From: Vibrio hippocampi
GTDB taxonomy: Bacteria; Pseudomonadota; Gammaproteobacteria; Enterobacterales; Vibrionaceae
Length of the DNA stretch: 64,000 nt
Direction of reading: 5' to 3'
Assembly (NCBI RefSeq): GCF_921292975.1
Contig: NZ_CAKLCM010000003.1
Location: 124,001-188,000 of the forward strand
This document shows positions 8,452-16,159 of the stretch, piece after piece. The notes below the pieces were generated by a model. The model was not told where the DNA came from. It did not search any database and saw only the letters and a program-made list of their open reading frames with translations. The translations under genes were made by a program, and so were the position numbers. Each line of letters opens with the position of its first letter. Within the stretch, counting starts at the first letter, position 1.

Positions 8452-8703
8452 ATGAACCCAATTATCGCACTGCTGAAAGACAACAATATTAGTGATGAGC
8501 AGATCAATGACGTATTTCAGGCGTTAACGGAAAACCCACTAGCGGCGATGGCGACGATCAGCCAACTTGGTTTGCCACAAGAACAGTTGCAGCAATTGAT
8601 GGGACAAGTGATGCAGAATCCGGCTTTGATTAAAGAAGCAGTTGAAGAACTTGGTCTGGATTTCTCTAAAGTCGAGGCAGCAAAACAGAAGCTGCAACAG
8701 TAA
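8452..8703 (+). CDS. DUF2999 family protein
   Basis: An 83-residue protein starting MNPIIALLKDNNISDEQINDVFQALTENP, matching the DUF2999 family that is confined mostly to Vibrionaceae and relatives. It is predicted to be fully helical and soluble; the function is unknown. The ATG at 8452 (with AAGGTAG upstream) is chosen over a longer frame that would begin inside the end of alr. Confidence 0.8.
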   Translation: MNPIIALLKDNNISDEQINDVFQALTENPLAAMATISQLGLPQEQLQQLMGQVMQNPALIKEAVEELGLDFSKVEAAKQKLQQ

Positions 8704-9048
8704 TATCCCCAAATTGCCTCTGAATTCTGCATCTTGAGGTCACTTGGGTATAGATATCACAACAAACATGAAATCAATGACAAAGAATGGTGGTCATTGA
8801 TGTGTCTGCGCCTTTTGAGGTCACAGTATAAGAGATGAATTGGAGTTTTATTGAGCAGATTGTTCATAGGCTGCTAATATCATTAATAGCTTTTTTTATT
8901 TGGTGATGAACACTGCGCCAAAATAACGCTTCCGGCGTTGAGGTAAAAAGGCTGAAAAATTATAACAACGACATCAGGCTAGACGAGAAAGCCCCTGTAT
9001 ACTTTGACTAAAATGAGTATAAGCAGGGGCTTTTTTTCGTATTCAGGA
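8704..9048. other. Intergenic region with vibrio dispersed repeat
   Basis: No gene seen. One copy of the dispersed vibrio repeat (GCATCTTGAGGTCACTTGGG, 8729-8748, continuing TATA) follows DUF2999, a partial copy TTGAGGTCAC lies near 8815, and a bidirectional terminator occupies the right end. Confidence 0.6.
8988..9037. terminator. Bidirectional rho-independent terminator
   Basis: GCCCCTG (8991-8997) pairs with CAGGGGC (9024-9030), extended by TATACT/AGTAT, with a T-run to the right and an A-run to the left. It serves the minus-strand radical SAM gene ending at 9049 and transcripts coming from alr/DUF2999. Confidence 0.85.
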
Positions 9049-9924
9049 TCACCAAGCAAAGGTTTCGATAACATTCTTTTTCGCCATCGGATTAAGGGCG
9101 ATATGTTTGTTTATGTTGTCGAGAAACGGTTGACGCACTTCAGGCCAAATGCCTTTCATCGTCGCGATGTTGTTACCGTGGTCACCCCAGTAGTAGCAAG
9201 GAAAGTCATCCATATTTTCTAGAAGATGCTTCTCTTCCTCAAGCAGTTGCATTGGCGTTGGCAAGATAAACTCACCGCGCTGTACTTCACGCTCAAGTTC
9301 GCTACCGGGCTGAATCGCTAAAGCCATCGGTGCAATGGCGTCTGGACGCATTATATTGAGTAGGCTAGTGGTGTTCTCAGCATGTTGCGCTGAGCGCTCT
9401 CGCCCGCCTAAGCCAAAGATAAATGACGCCAGAACTTGGATATTGGCTTCGCGTGCCAATTCCATACCCTCAATCGCATGTTCACGAGTCATGCCTTTCT
9501 TAATACGCTCAAGAACAATCGGATCTCCAGATTCTAAGCCTGAGTAGGCAGTCGTCAGCCCCGCGCCGCGAAGTTCTTTAAGTTCGGCAATGCTTTTACG
9601 TCTAAAGTCGTTAAATCCAGAATAGAGAGCAAGATGTTGTAACTCTGGAAAAGTGACCTTGATTTTATCTAAAATCTTTAGCAGCTTCTCGGTACGCATT
9701 GCCATCACGTTGCCGTCAATCAGGAAGATGGATTCTACCTTTGGGTAGATCACTCGCGCTTCATCAATATCTTTAAAGATATCCTCAAGATCACGGACCT
9801 TAAAACGCTTGTCATCAAACATGGTGCAGAAAGTACACTGGTTATTGCTGCAGCCCAATGTGGTTTGAATCAAAACGCTCTCTGCTTCCATCCAAGGACG
9901 GTAGATTTTACCTTCGTAGTGCAT
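9049..9924 (-). CDS. Radical SAM protein, B12-independent, unknown substrate
   Basis: A 291-residue radical SAM domain protein. The cluster motif is CSNNQCTFC near residues 25-33, spaced C-x4-C-x2-C as in HemN-like/Elp3-like relatives rather than the canonical C-x3-C-x2-C. GLESGDPIVLERIKKGM and IFGLGGRE are the standard SAM-binding strands. There is no extra domain, so the substrate cannot be named. It is a monocistronic gene bounded by terminators. Confidence 0.85.
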   Translation of the reverse strand: MHYEGKIYRPWMEAESVLIQTTLGCSNNQCTFCTMFDDKRFKVRDLEDIFKDIDEARVIYPKVESIFLIDGNVMAMRTEKLLKILDKIKVTFPELQHLALYSGFNDFRRKSIAELKELRGAGLTTAYSGLESGDPIVLERIKKGMTREHAIEGMELAREANIQVLASFIFGLGGRERSAQHAENTTSLLNIMRPDAIAPMALAIQPGSELEREVQRGEFILPTPMQLLEEEKHLLENMDDFPCYYWGDHGNNIATMKGIWPEVRQPFLDNINKHIALNPMAKKNVIETFAW

Positions 9925-10103
9925 TTTAAGCTCCTCAGCTCAGTGTGAATTTCAATGCTGAGCAGTGTAGCGAGTTAAGTATTTATTGATAATAGGGAAG
10001 AATTTGAAGTTAGTATTAAAGAAAAATTAATAATTTCGAGGGGAGATAGCTTGGACACTCTCTAACGTGTTGATTGAGCAAATGAGTTGACGGGACGAGT
10101 CGA

Positions 10104-10133
10104 TGAAAAAACCTCTCATTTCGAGAGGCTTAT
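10104..10133 (-). terminator. Rho-independent terminator after the SDR gene
   Basis: On the minus strand AGCCTCTCGAAATGAGAGGT is followed by TTTTTC, a 7-bp stem with a T-run 23 bases after the stop of the SDR gene. Confidence 0.75.
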
Positions 10134-10155
10134 TAAAGTAGGGTGTTGTTAGTGT

Positions 10156-10977
10156 TTACTCAGCGCCAAGTTTTTCTGCCAGTACCGCTTCAATAGCCGC
10201 GACGACTTGTTGATTTTGACTGGCATTCATTGCGTCAGAATGTGGCGGCGCAAAACGACCGGAATCATTATCAAAGTATTTGCCTGAAGCCTCTGCAAAT
10301 TCATCAGACAGTGCCGCGCGGCATAAAATATCAGCCCCAATGCTGAGGTCATTACCGGCTACGCCATACGCCTCTTTAACCATTTTACTCGCTAGGAACG
10401 ACGCTGGGTTGACGGCGACCACCAACGGTCCGCGTCCTTGCAGTTTTGCAGCCAAATCAACTGACCACATGGTGATAGCGAGCTTAGTTTGTGCATAAAC
10501 AGCACCATCGGCGGCGTTCGCATCGGCGCTCACTAACGCATTGAGGTTGACTGGTGCTTGCGCGGCAGAAGAGAGGTTAACAATTCGGCCAGAAGCATCA
10601 AACAGGCTCAATAGGCGTTGGGTCAGCAGGTAAGGAGCGATGGTGTTCACCACAAATCGTACGTCTAGATTGTCTTTGGTTGTCACAGAGGGAACATTGT
10701 AGACGCCGGCATTATTGATCAAAACATCAAGGTGTGAGTGTTTTGCTTTCACTGCGGCGGCTAAGGCTTCCACATCGGCAAGGCTGGATAGGTCGGCTGC
10801 ATAGCTCTCAATCGTGCCTTCGCCAGATAATGCCTCAAGGGCTTGCTGTACGTCGGCCAGTTTTTGCGGATTACGACCATGAATAAGCAGGTTATGTCCC
10901 TGCGCAACCAGCATTTTTGCTGTTTCAAAACCAATACCATCTGTCGAGCCCGTGACTAGGATAGTCTTTGTCATCAT
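10156..10977 (-). CDS. Short-chain dehydrogenase/reductase
   Basis: A 273-residue classical SDR. TGSTDGIGFETAKML is the cofactor-binding glycine motif, NNAGVYN follows, and YAQTK is the YxxxK catalytic pair after the S in NLSSAA. The arginine in LLIHGRN at the end of strand 2 suggests NADP(H). The substrate is unknown; relatives resemble retinol-dehydrogenase-like reductases. It diverges from a LysR gene at 11344, its likely regulator. Confidence 0.88.
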   Translation of the reverse strand: MMTKTILVTGSTDGIGFETAKMLVAQGHNLLIHGRNPQKLADVQQALEALSGEGTIESYAADLSSLADVEALAAAVKAKHSHLDVLINNAGVYNVPSVTTKDNLDVRFVVNTIAPYLLTQRLLSLFDASGRIVNLSSAAQAPVNLNALVSADANAADGAVYAQTKLAITMWSVDLAAKLQGRGPLVVAVNPASFLASKMVKEAYGVAGNDLSIGADILCRAALSDEFAEASGKYFDNDSGRFAPPHSDAMNASQNQQVVAAIEAVLAEKLGAE

Positions 10978-11343
10978 CTGTTCTCCGTGGGTGAACTGTC
11001 TATTTCTGTCATAAATAATACTAAATAATTGACCTTACTATTATAAATAATTTCTTAAAACTGATTCATCGTAATAGCGAATTATCAAACTCAGATAGGT
11101 GTCAACAGATAGGTGTCAACGTCAACACTGGTCACCTCTAAAAGCGAATCGCATATAAAACACGATAGTCTCGCCACATGTTACCTGTCAAACGGGTGAT
11201 TGAACGCACTCTGCCTCGTGGTTGTATTCACAGCCCGCGTTGCGAATACATTGGCGGGTGTATATGCTTGGTACATATTAAAAACCTTTACCTAATCCGC
11301 AGCTATCGAAGGGCAAGTGGTCAACGCATAGGGATTATTTTTT
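10978..11343. promoter_or_regulatory. Divergent SDR/LysR intergenic region with 14-bp direct repeat
   Basis: AGATAGGTGTCAAC is repeated exactly at 11093-11106 and 11107-11120 and is followed by a third GTCAAC (11121-11126). The position between a LysR gene and its probable target fits a regulator-binding site, but LysR T-N11-A symmetry is not evident. No gene is supported here. Confidence 0.5.
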
Positions 11344-12249
11344 ATGAACATAGAGCATTTGCGATTGTTTGTTCGTATTGCTTCTACACACAACATTAGC
11401 CAAGCCGGTAAGGAGTTGGGATTGTCAGCGCCGGTTGCCAGTATGCACATCAGCAAACTGGAAGAGAGTATAGGCGCGCGATTAATTCACCGGACGACGC
11501 GTAAGGTTTCGCTCACTGAGGAAGGCGAGACTCTATTACCGTATGCGGAAGAGATTATCAGCAATGTTGATGCCGCTCAGGCGACGGTGGGAACAGGGAA
11601 GGCTTGCCCGAAAGGAACGCTAAGAATTACTGCCCCAGCCTCGTTTGGGCGTATGCACCTGATGCCGGCGCTTAAGGGATTTCTGGCTCAATACCCCGAT
11701 CTCTCGGTGGATATTCGCTTAACTGACGCTATGGTTGATTTGGTTGAGGGCGGCTTTGATGTTGCTATCCGTAATGCCGAGCTGAGAGATTCCAGTTTGA
11801 TCGCCAAAAAGCTCGCGACAGATAAGCGCATTATGTGTGCCTCGCCAGATTATATTGCCTCGCATGGTGTACCGAAGTCTCCCTCAGAATTGAAAAGTCA
11901 CCTCTGTATTAATCAAGCAGGGCTGGATTCATGGACATTTGAAACCTTAGAGGGAGCGCAGCACGTTAAGGTGAAGGGCAAAATTAAGATTGATCATGGT
12001 GAAGCGGTGCGTGATGCCGCCGCTGATGGGATGGGAATCGCCATGTGTGCCACTTGGATTGCCTATCAACATCTACAAGCCGGCAGTTTAGTTCGTATTT
12101 TAGAGGACTATCCGTTGGTCGATGATGCCGCGATTTGGGCAGTCTATCCAAGCTCGCGTCTGCTGGCACCAAAAGTGCGTGCGTTTATTGACTACTTCTC
12201 TGAATATTACGGCACCCCACCATATTGGGACTTATGGCATAAACAGTGA
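11344..12249 (+). CDS. LysR-family transcriptional regulator
   Basis: A complete 301-residue LysR protein: winged helix in residues 1-60 (MNIEHLRLFVRIASTHNISQ, RLIHRTTRKVSLTEEG) and effector-binding domain from about 90 to 295 with VDLVEGGFDVAIRNAELRDSS. It belongs to the same subgroup as the fragment at the window start. Being divergent from the SDR at 10156-10977, it probably controls that gene. No strong ribosome site is visible before ATG 11344, but the N-terminus fits the family. Confidence 0.9.
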   Translation: MNIEHLRLFVRIASTHNISQAGKELGLSAPVASMHISKLEESIGARLIHRTTRKVSLTEEGETLLPYAEEIISNVDAAQATVGTGKACPKGTLRITAPASFGRMHLMPALKGFLAQYPDLSVDIRLTDAMVDLVEGGFDVAIRNAELRDSSLIAKKLATDKRIMCASPDYIASHGVPKSPSELKSHLCINQAGLDSWTFETLEGAQHVKVKGKIKIDHGEAVRDAAADGMGIAMCATWIAYQHLQAGSLVRILEDYPLVDDAAIWAVYPSSRLLAPKVRAFIDYFSEYYGTPPYWDLWHKQ

Positions 12250-12272
12250 GTTTCACACTGTAAATCGGTCGA

Positions 12273-12704
12273 TTACTCGCTATCTAGCAAATTAGCACCG
12301 GATCGTTTGGCACCCATTTGATCATCGGGATTATAGAGCGCACAGCTTTCAAGCGACAGACAACCGCACTGTATACAACTGCCCAATTGATTCTGTAGCG
12401 CTTTAAGGTTGTTTATCTTAACTTCTAACTCTTGATGCCATTGTGCCGACAGTTGTTCCCATTGTGCTTTCTTAGGCGCTTTATCTTTGGGAAGGTGAGC
12501 GAGGGCTTCTGAGATCTCACCGAGCGTCAAACCCACATTTTGTGCCGCCTTGATTACCGCAAGTCGTCTCAGCACTTGACGATGGTAACGCCTCTGATTC
12601 CCTGCATTACGGCTGCTGCTAATTAATCCCTTTTTCTCATAAAAATGCAGAGTTGGAACGCTAATCCCTGCTCGTTGAGCCACTTGTCCCACACTCATAT
12701 CCAT
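12273..12704 (-). CDS. soxR: Redox-sensing regulator SoxR
   Basis: A 143-residue MerR-family protein with SVGQVAQRAGISVPTLHFYEKKGLI at the N-terminus and, near the C-terminus, CIQCGCLSLESC, the C-x2-C-x-C-x5-C ligand set of the SoxR [2Fe-2S] cluster. Oxidation of the cluster by redox-cycling compounds activates transcription. The upstream intergenic region holds a near-exact SoxR box (12728-12745), facing the divergent gene at 12849, so that gene is the probable target. SoxS is absent here, as is usual outside enterics. Confidence 0.93.
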   Translation of the reverse strand: MDMSVGQVAQRAGISVPTLHFYEKKGLISSSRNAGNQRRYHRQVLRRLAVIKAAQNVGLTLGEISEALAHLPKDKAPKKAQWEQLSAQWHQELEVKINNLKALQNQLGSCIQCGCLSLESCALYNPDDQMGAKRSGANLLDSE

Positions 12705-12723
12705 AAAATTTTCCTTTTTATCC

Positions 12724-12754
12724 TTGACCTAAAGTTAACTTTAGGAATTAAGGT
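12724..12754 (+). promoter_or_regulatory. SoxR-activated promoter with SoxR box
   Basis: CCTAAAGTTAACTTTAGG (12728-12745) is a perfect 18-bp palindrome, differing from the E. coli soxS site only at the fourth position of each arm. It lies between a -35 TTGACC (12724-12729) and a -10 TAAGGT (12749-12754) with the over-long 19-bp spacer that MerR-type activators require. It faces the gene at 12849. Confidence 0.88.
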
Positions 12755-12848
12755 TTGTCATGTCCAGTCGCAATTGCACCGTACCGAAAACGCAAAGTAC
12801 AGAAAATTGCTAGATACAGAAAAGTGCCAGATACAGGAAGGAGAGCTG

Positions 12849-13169
12849 ATGTTTATTGCCATTTATGAGTTTGAAGTCAAAGCCGGTCGAGTTGAGGTGT
12901 TTCGCCATGCTTGGTTTGAAGTGACGAAATACCTTCATCAATATGCGGGAAGCTTGGGATCTCGTTTACACGATACGCAGCAACCTGAGGTACTGCTGGC
13001 TTATGCGCAATGGCCGGACGAAGAGAGTTGGTGTACGCCGAAAGAGATCGAAGATCCGAATTATCACTACTACTGGCGAGTCATGAAAGATTGTCTGGTG
13101 GCGTCGAGAACACTGCATAAACTGACCACCAACACCGACTATCTTCAACAGCAACCATTTGAAAATTGA
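12849..13169 (+). CDS. Antibiotic-biosynthesis-monooxygenase-like (ABM fold) protein, SoxR target
   Basis: A 106-residue protein (MFIAIYEFEVKAGRVEVFRHAWFEVTKYLHQYAGSLGSRLHD) with the pattern of a dimeric alpha+beta barrel ABM domain: an opening strand, a long helix, and GSRLH. ABM proteins act on quinones and other aromatic compounds, which fits control by SoxR. ATG 12849 is used because AAGGAGAG precedes it; a longer frame upstream crosses the soxR promoter and is rejected. Catalytic residues cannot be assigned from sequence. Confidence 0.72.
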   Translation: MFIAIYEFEVKAGRVEVFRHAWFEVTKYLHQYAGSLGSRLHDTQQPEVLLAYAQWPDEESWCTPKEIEDPNYHYYWRVMKDCLVASRTLHKLTTNTDYLQQQPFEN

Positions 13170-13215
13170 TAAGACGATAGGGTTGAGGTTATTGGTTATA
13201 GATTTCTTCGGCTAG

Positions 13216-13749
13216 CTAGTTTGCTTCAACGCTGTTGCTCTCTTTGCTTTGACTCATCTTGTACATCTTATAAATAGTAATACCGTTGGCGACGACAAAC
13301 GTGGCTTCAACCAGACTGCCACCAATCGAACCTAACCAAAGGTTGTGGGTTAACCAGCAAAACGAGTTCAACATGATCACACCACGCATCTTGATGCCTT
13401 GCAGATTAAACATTGACCAGGTTGCAGCGACGGAGCCAATGATCGTTAATAGCTCTATCGGGTGCTGCACGCGACCTAAGGTACAGCCGAGAAGCATCAG
13501 GATAAAGAAAGTCATCACCCATTTAGATTGCGTTTTTATTGAGACAAGTGCACGGGTACCGTTAAGTAGACTGCCAATCGCGGCGACGGTTGCCCCCATC
13601 ATAGTAAAGTGGGTAGCCATGATAAAACAGAAGATGACCATGCCGATTCGAAAGCGAAGATCTTGTTTTTGTAAAAATGCGATGACACCACAAACAAACG
13701 CCACCCCACCGATAATTTGCGCTAATAACATCGCATCAATCCGACTCAA
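13216..13749 (-). CDS. YgjV-family inner membrane protein
   Basis: A 177-residue integral membrane protein of the YgjV type with about six hydrophobic segments, including AQIIGGVAFVCGVIAFLQKQ, the RFRIGMVIFCFIMATHF loop and LNSFCWLTHNLWLGSIGGSLVEA. The family is conserved in enterics and vibrios and has no established function. It is a single gene converging on the SoxR target. Confidence 0.82.
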   Translation of the reverse strand: MSRIDAMLLAQIIGGVAFVCGVIAFLQKQDLRFRIGMVIFCFIMATHFTMMGATVAAIGSLLNGTRALVSIKTQSKWVMTFFILMLLGCTLGRVQHPIELLTIIGSVAATWSMFNLQGIKMRGVIMLNSFCWLTHNLWLGSIGGSLVEATFVVANGITIYKMYKMSQSKESNSVEAN

Positions 13750-13822
13750 CTACAGAGTGCAACAATATACCTAACCAACGTGTTGCGAGCCAGTAATAAC
13801 GTATGGTGTGGTGAAGTCGTAA

Positions 13823-13870
13823 TAACTTGAAGTTGCAGTAATCTGAAGTTGCAATAATTTGAAGTTGCAA
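13823..13870. repeat. Three 16-bp tandem repeats
   Basis: TAACTTGAAGTTGCAG, TAATCTGAAGTTGCAA and TAATTTGAAGTTGCAA follow each other without gaps. They lie about 90 bp upstream of the ahpC OxyR-like site in the 348-bp ygjV-ahpC intergenic region, which contains no gene. Confidence 0.85.
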
Positions 13871-13958
13871 AATAAAAAAGCACAGCCGCTGCTTTAAGCG
13901 ACTTTCAATCAGAGAATGGCGGCTATTGCGCTCTTAATCGCTAATACCAGTAAGTTTA

Positions 13959-13995
13959 ATAGGATTAGGCTATTGAATTGATAGAAACGGTCAGT
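13959..13995 (+). promoter_or_regulatory. OxyR-like operator upstream of first ahpC
   Basis: The sequence reads ATAG-N7-CTAT-N7-ATAG-N7-CAGT, matching the tetrameric OxyR consensus (four ATAG/CTAT quarter sites at 10/11-bp helical spacing) in three and a half quarters. It sits 103-139 bp before the ahpC ATG, a normal distance for a 5' leader. Confidence 0.75.
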
Positions 13996-14097
13996 TTTAT
14001 TTATCATCGAGTTCGTAGCATTATTACCTCAACGAAACGGAACACACAGTGTTACCCAACCATTTAAAAGCAAATTAAAACGATTGAGGGACAAACC

Positions 14098-14655
14098 ATG
14101 ATCAACACACAAATCAAACCATTTAGCGCAACAGCATACAAAAACGGCGAATTTGTAGACATCACAGAGCAAGACGTACTTGGTAAGTGGGCTATCTTCT
14201 TCTTCTACCCAGCTGACTTTACTTTTGTTTGCCCAACGGAACTTGGCGACATTGCTGACCACTACGAAGAACTGCAAAAGCGCGGTGTTGAGGTTTACTC
14301 TGTATCAACTGACACGCATTTCACTCACAAAGCGTGGCACGACAGCTCAGACACTATCGGCAAGATCAACTACTTCATGGTAGGCGACCAAACTGGCAAC
14401 ATCACTAACAACTTCAACGTGATGCGTGAAGGTCAAGGTCTTGCAGACCGTGCGACTTTCCTTGTTGACCCAGAAGGCGTGATTCAAGCAATGGAAATCA
14501 CTGCAGAAGGTATCGGCCGTGACGCAGAAGACCTGTTGCGTAAAGTGAAAGCCGCTCAATACGTTGCAGCGAACCCTGGCGAAGTTTGCCCAGCAAAATG
14601 GAAAGAAGGTGAAGAGACACTTGCACCCTCTCTAGACCTAGTCGGCAAGATCTAA
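14098..14655 (+). CDS. ahpC: Alkyl hydroperoxide peroxiredoxin AhpC, copy 1
   Basis: A 185-residue typical 2-Cys peroxiredoxin. The peroxidatic cysteine is C45 in DFTFVCPTE and the resolving cysteine is in GEVCPAKW near the C-terminus. It reduces H2O2 and organic peroxides, normally with electrons from AhpF, which is not in the window. It is followed by its own terminator and by a second ahpC with only four amino-acid differences (positions about 22, 52, 97 and 149). GAGGGACAAACC precedes the ATG. Confidence 0.96.
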   Translation: MINTQIKPFSATAYKNGEFVDITEQDVLGKWAIFFFYPADFTFVCPTELGDIADHYEELQKRGVEVYSVSTDTHFTHKAWHDSSDTIGKINYFMVGDQTGNITNNFNVMREGQGLADRATFLVDPEGVIQAMEITAEGIGRDAEDLLRKVKAAQYVAANPGEVCPAKWKEGEETLAPSLDLVGKI

Positions 14656-14708
14656 TGGGTTTCACCACCCAACGCTAACATACCAAATTGATACTACCTG
14701 TTACATTT

Positions 14709-14743
14709 CCCCGTATACTCCCCGAGGTATGCGGGGCTTTTTT
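14709..14743 (+). terminator. Terminator of ahpC copy 1
   Basis: CCCCGTATAC (14709-14718) pairs with GGTATGCGGGG (14726-14736) using one G-T pair, followed by CTTTTTTG. Confidence 0.85.
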
Positions 14744-14766
14744 GTTTCTGGAGAGGCGCAACGGTT

Positions 14767-14807
14767 ATATACCCAAGCCACCTCGCATCTTGAGGTAACT
14801 TGGGTAT
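14767..14807. repeat. Palindromic copy of the vibrio 'acttgggtata' repeat
   Basis: TATACCCAAG and CTTGGGTATA form inverted arms about 20 bases apart, with CACCTC and TGAGGT as an inner pair. Partial or single-arm copies occur at 8729-8752, 16972-16985 and 19294-19307. Its right arm runs into the OxyR-like site of ahpC copy 2. Confidence 0.8.
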
Positions 14808-14844
14808 ATAGGTGTTACCTATTAAATTGATAGAGACAGTCGAA
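14808..14844 (+). promoter_or_regulatory. OxyR-like operator upstream of second ahpC
   Basis: ATAG-N7-CTAT-N7-ATAG-N7-CGAA has the same layout as the site before copy 1, 102-138 bp before the ATG. The left ATAG is formed where the dispersed repeat ends (TATA) and joins the duplicated promoter. Confidence 0.7.
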
Positions 14845-14945
14845 TTTTATTATCAACGGTTTCATTGCATTATTACCTCAACGAAACGGAACACACAGTG
14901 TTGCCAACCCATTTAAAAGCAGATTAAACGATTGAGGGACAAACC

Positions 14946-15503
14946 ATGATCAACACACAAATCAAACCATTTAGCGCAACAGCATACAAAAACGGCGAAT
15001 TCGTAGACGTTACAGAGCAAGACGTGCTTGGTAAATGGGCTATCTTCTTCTTCTACCCAGCTGACTTTACTTTTGTTTGCCCAACGGAACTTGGCGACCT
15101 AGCCGACCATTACGAAGAGCTACAAAAGCGTGGTGTTGAAGTTTACTCTGTATCTACTGACACGCATTTCACTCACAAAGCGTGGCACGACAGCTCAGAC
15201 ACTATCGGCAAAATCAACTACTTCATGCTAGGCGACCAAACTGGCAACATCACTAACAACTTTAACGTGATGCGTGAAGGTCAAGGTCTTGCAGACCGTG
15301 CCACCTTCCTTGTTGACCCAGAAGGCGTGATTCAAGCGATGGAAATCACTGCAGAAGGTATTGGCCGTGACGCAGAAGACCTAATGCGTAAAGTGAAAGC
15401 AGCACAATACGTTGCAGCGAACCCAGGCGAAGTTTGCCCTGCAAAATGGAAAGAAGGTGAAGAGACGCTTGCACCCTCTCTAGACCTAGTCGGTAAAATC
15501 TAA
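14946..15503 (+). CDS. ahpC: Alkyl hydroperoxide peroxiredoxin AhpC, copy 2
   Basis: A second 185-residue AhpC, about 98% identical to copy 1; all catalytic residues (C45, TxxC environment, C-terminal GEVCPAKW) are kept. The changes are conservative (I/V, I/L, V/L, L/M). Roughly 110 bp of upstream leader is also duplicated but more diverged than the coding part, which hints at purifying selection or gene conversion acting on the coding sequence. It has its own OxyR-like site and terminator, so the copies form two independent transcription units. Confidence 0.96.
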   Translation: MINTQIKPFSATAYKNGEFVDVTEQDVLGKWAIFFFYPADFTFVCPTELGDLADHYEELQKRGVEVYSVSTDTHFTHKAWHDSSDTIGKINYFMLGDQTGNITNNFNVMREGQGLADRATFLVDPEGVIQAMEITAEGIGRDAEDLMRKVKAAQYVAANPGEVCPAKWKEGEETLAPSLDLVGKI

Positions 15504-15532
15504 TTAGATTTAGATAAAACCTCAGTGATAGA

Positions 15533-15568
15533 AAGCCCCGTATTGCCTCAAAGCATGCGGGGCTTTTT
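15533..15568 (+). terminator. Terminator of ahpC copy 2
   Basis: AGCCCCG (15534-15540) pairs with CGGGGCT (15558-15564), with flanking TATTG/CATG partly pairing, followed by TTTTCT. Unrelated in detail to the copy 1 terminator. Confidence 0.8.
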
Positions 15569-15638
15569 CTATTTGGAGTTCTATTTGGAGCGTGAACCAC
15601 TATTTGACCACTGGGCCTAATTGCTCGTTAATCTGCCA

Positions 15639-16064
15639 TTAAAAACTCAGATTGGATTTGATCTTGTTGGCTGTCGCGATAAAGTCACTTAGCTCCTGTT
15701 CTGATAAAGAGTCTTGCATTAGCTGGTGAACCTTAGCTTGTGCCGCAACGGCTTTTTTGACGATAGAGGCGCCATCTTCCGTTAGAGAGAGCAGCTGGCT
15801 ACGTTTATCTTCAGGGTTAGGGGATTTTACGATCCACCCATTGTTAATCATTTCTTTCACCAAGCGGGCTATCTGCGCCTTATCTCTTGAAAAATGGTGA
15901 ACAATGTCGTTAGCGGTACTGTTTGGCGTTGCTGAAATATAGGTTAGGCAACGAATGTGCATGCCGTTGAGTCCTAATTCATTGGCATTAAGCTCATCTC
16001 GCATCCTAGTTTTGTAGGCGTAGGCTAAGCTAAAGATAACGTCAGAGATCATAGGATGGGTCAT
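15639..16064 (-). CDS. MarR-family transcriptional regulator
   Basis: A 141-residue winged-helix repressor: LNANELGLNGMHIRCLTYISATPNSTANDIVHHFSRDKAQIARLVKEM holds the recognition helix and NPEDKRSQLLSLTEDG is the wing. ATG 16064 is preferred over a TTG 30 bases upstream because TTAGGAACT precedes it and the upstream codons overlap the putative operator. It diverges from a siderophore-interacting reductase, its probable target. Confidence 0.88.
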   Translation of the reverse strand: MTHPMISDVIFSLAYAYKTRMRDELNANELGLNGMHIRCLTYISATPNSTANDIVHHFSRDKAQIARLVKEMINNGWIVKSPNPEDKRSQLLSLTEDGASIVKKAVAAQAKVHQLMQDSLSEQELSDFIATANKIKSNLSF

Positions 16065-16081
16065 AATAGTTCCTAATTTAG

Positions 16082-16123
16082 TTGACGAGGTCAATTAATG
16101 TGCAATATAGTTGACTTTATCAA
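16082..16123. promoter_or_regulatory. Paired TTGAC-N3-GTCAA operators in the MarR/SIP divergent promoter
   Basis: TTGACGAGGTCAA (16082-16094) is a perfect 5-3-5 inverted repeat; TTGACTTTATCAA (16111-16123) is a second copy with one changed base, 29 bp centre to centre. Palindromes of this size flanking a MarR start are typical MarR dimer sites. Binding by this MarR is inference. Confidence 0.65.
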
Positions 16124-16159
16124 ATATATTGCTGTGAAATCAAGTGAAGTGAAATATCT

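Noticed and set aside
14098..15503. Tandem ahpC considered as an assembly artefact
   Set aside because: Leaders, terminators and many synonymous positions differ between the copies, so they are distinct sequences.
16065..16094. Longer N-terminus of the MarR gene from a TTG at 16094
   Set aside because: The extra codons overlap the operator palindrome, and the ATG at 16064 has a proper ribosome site.
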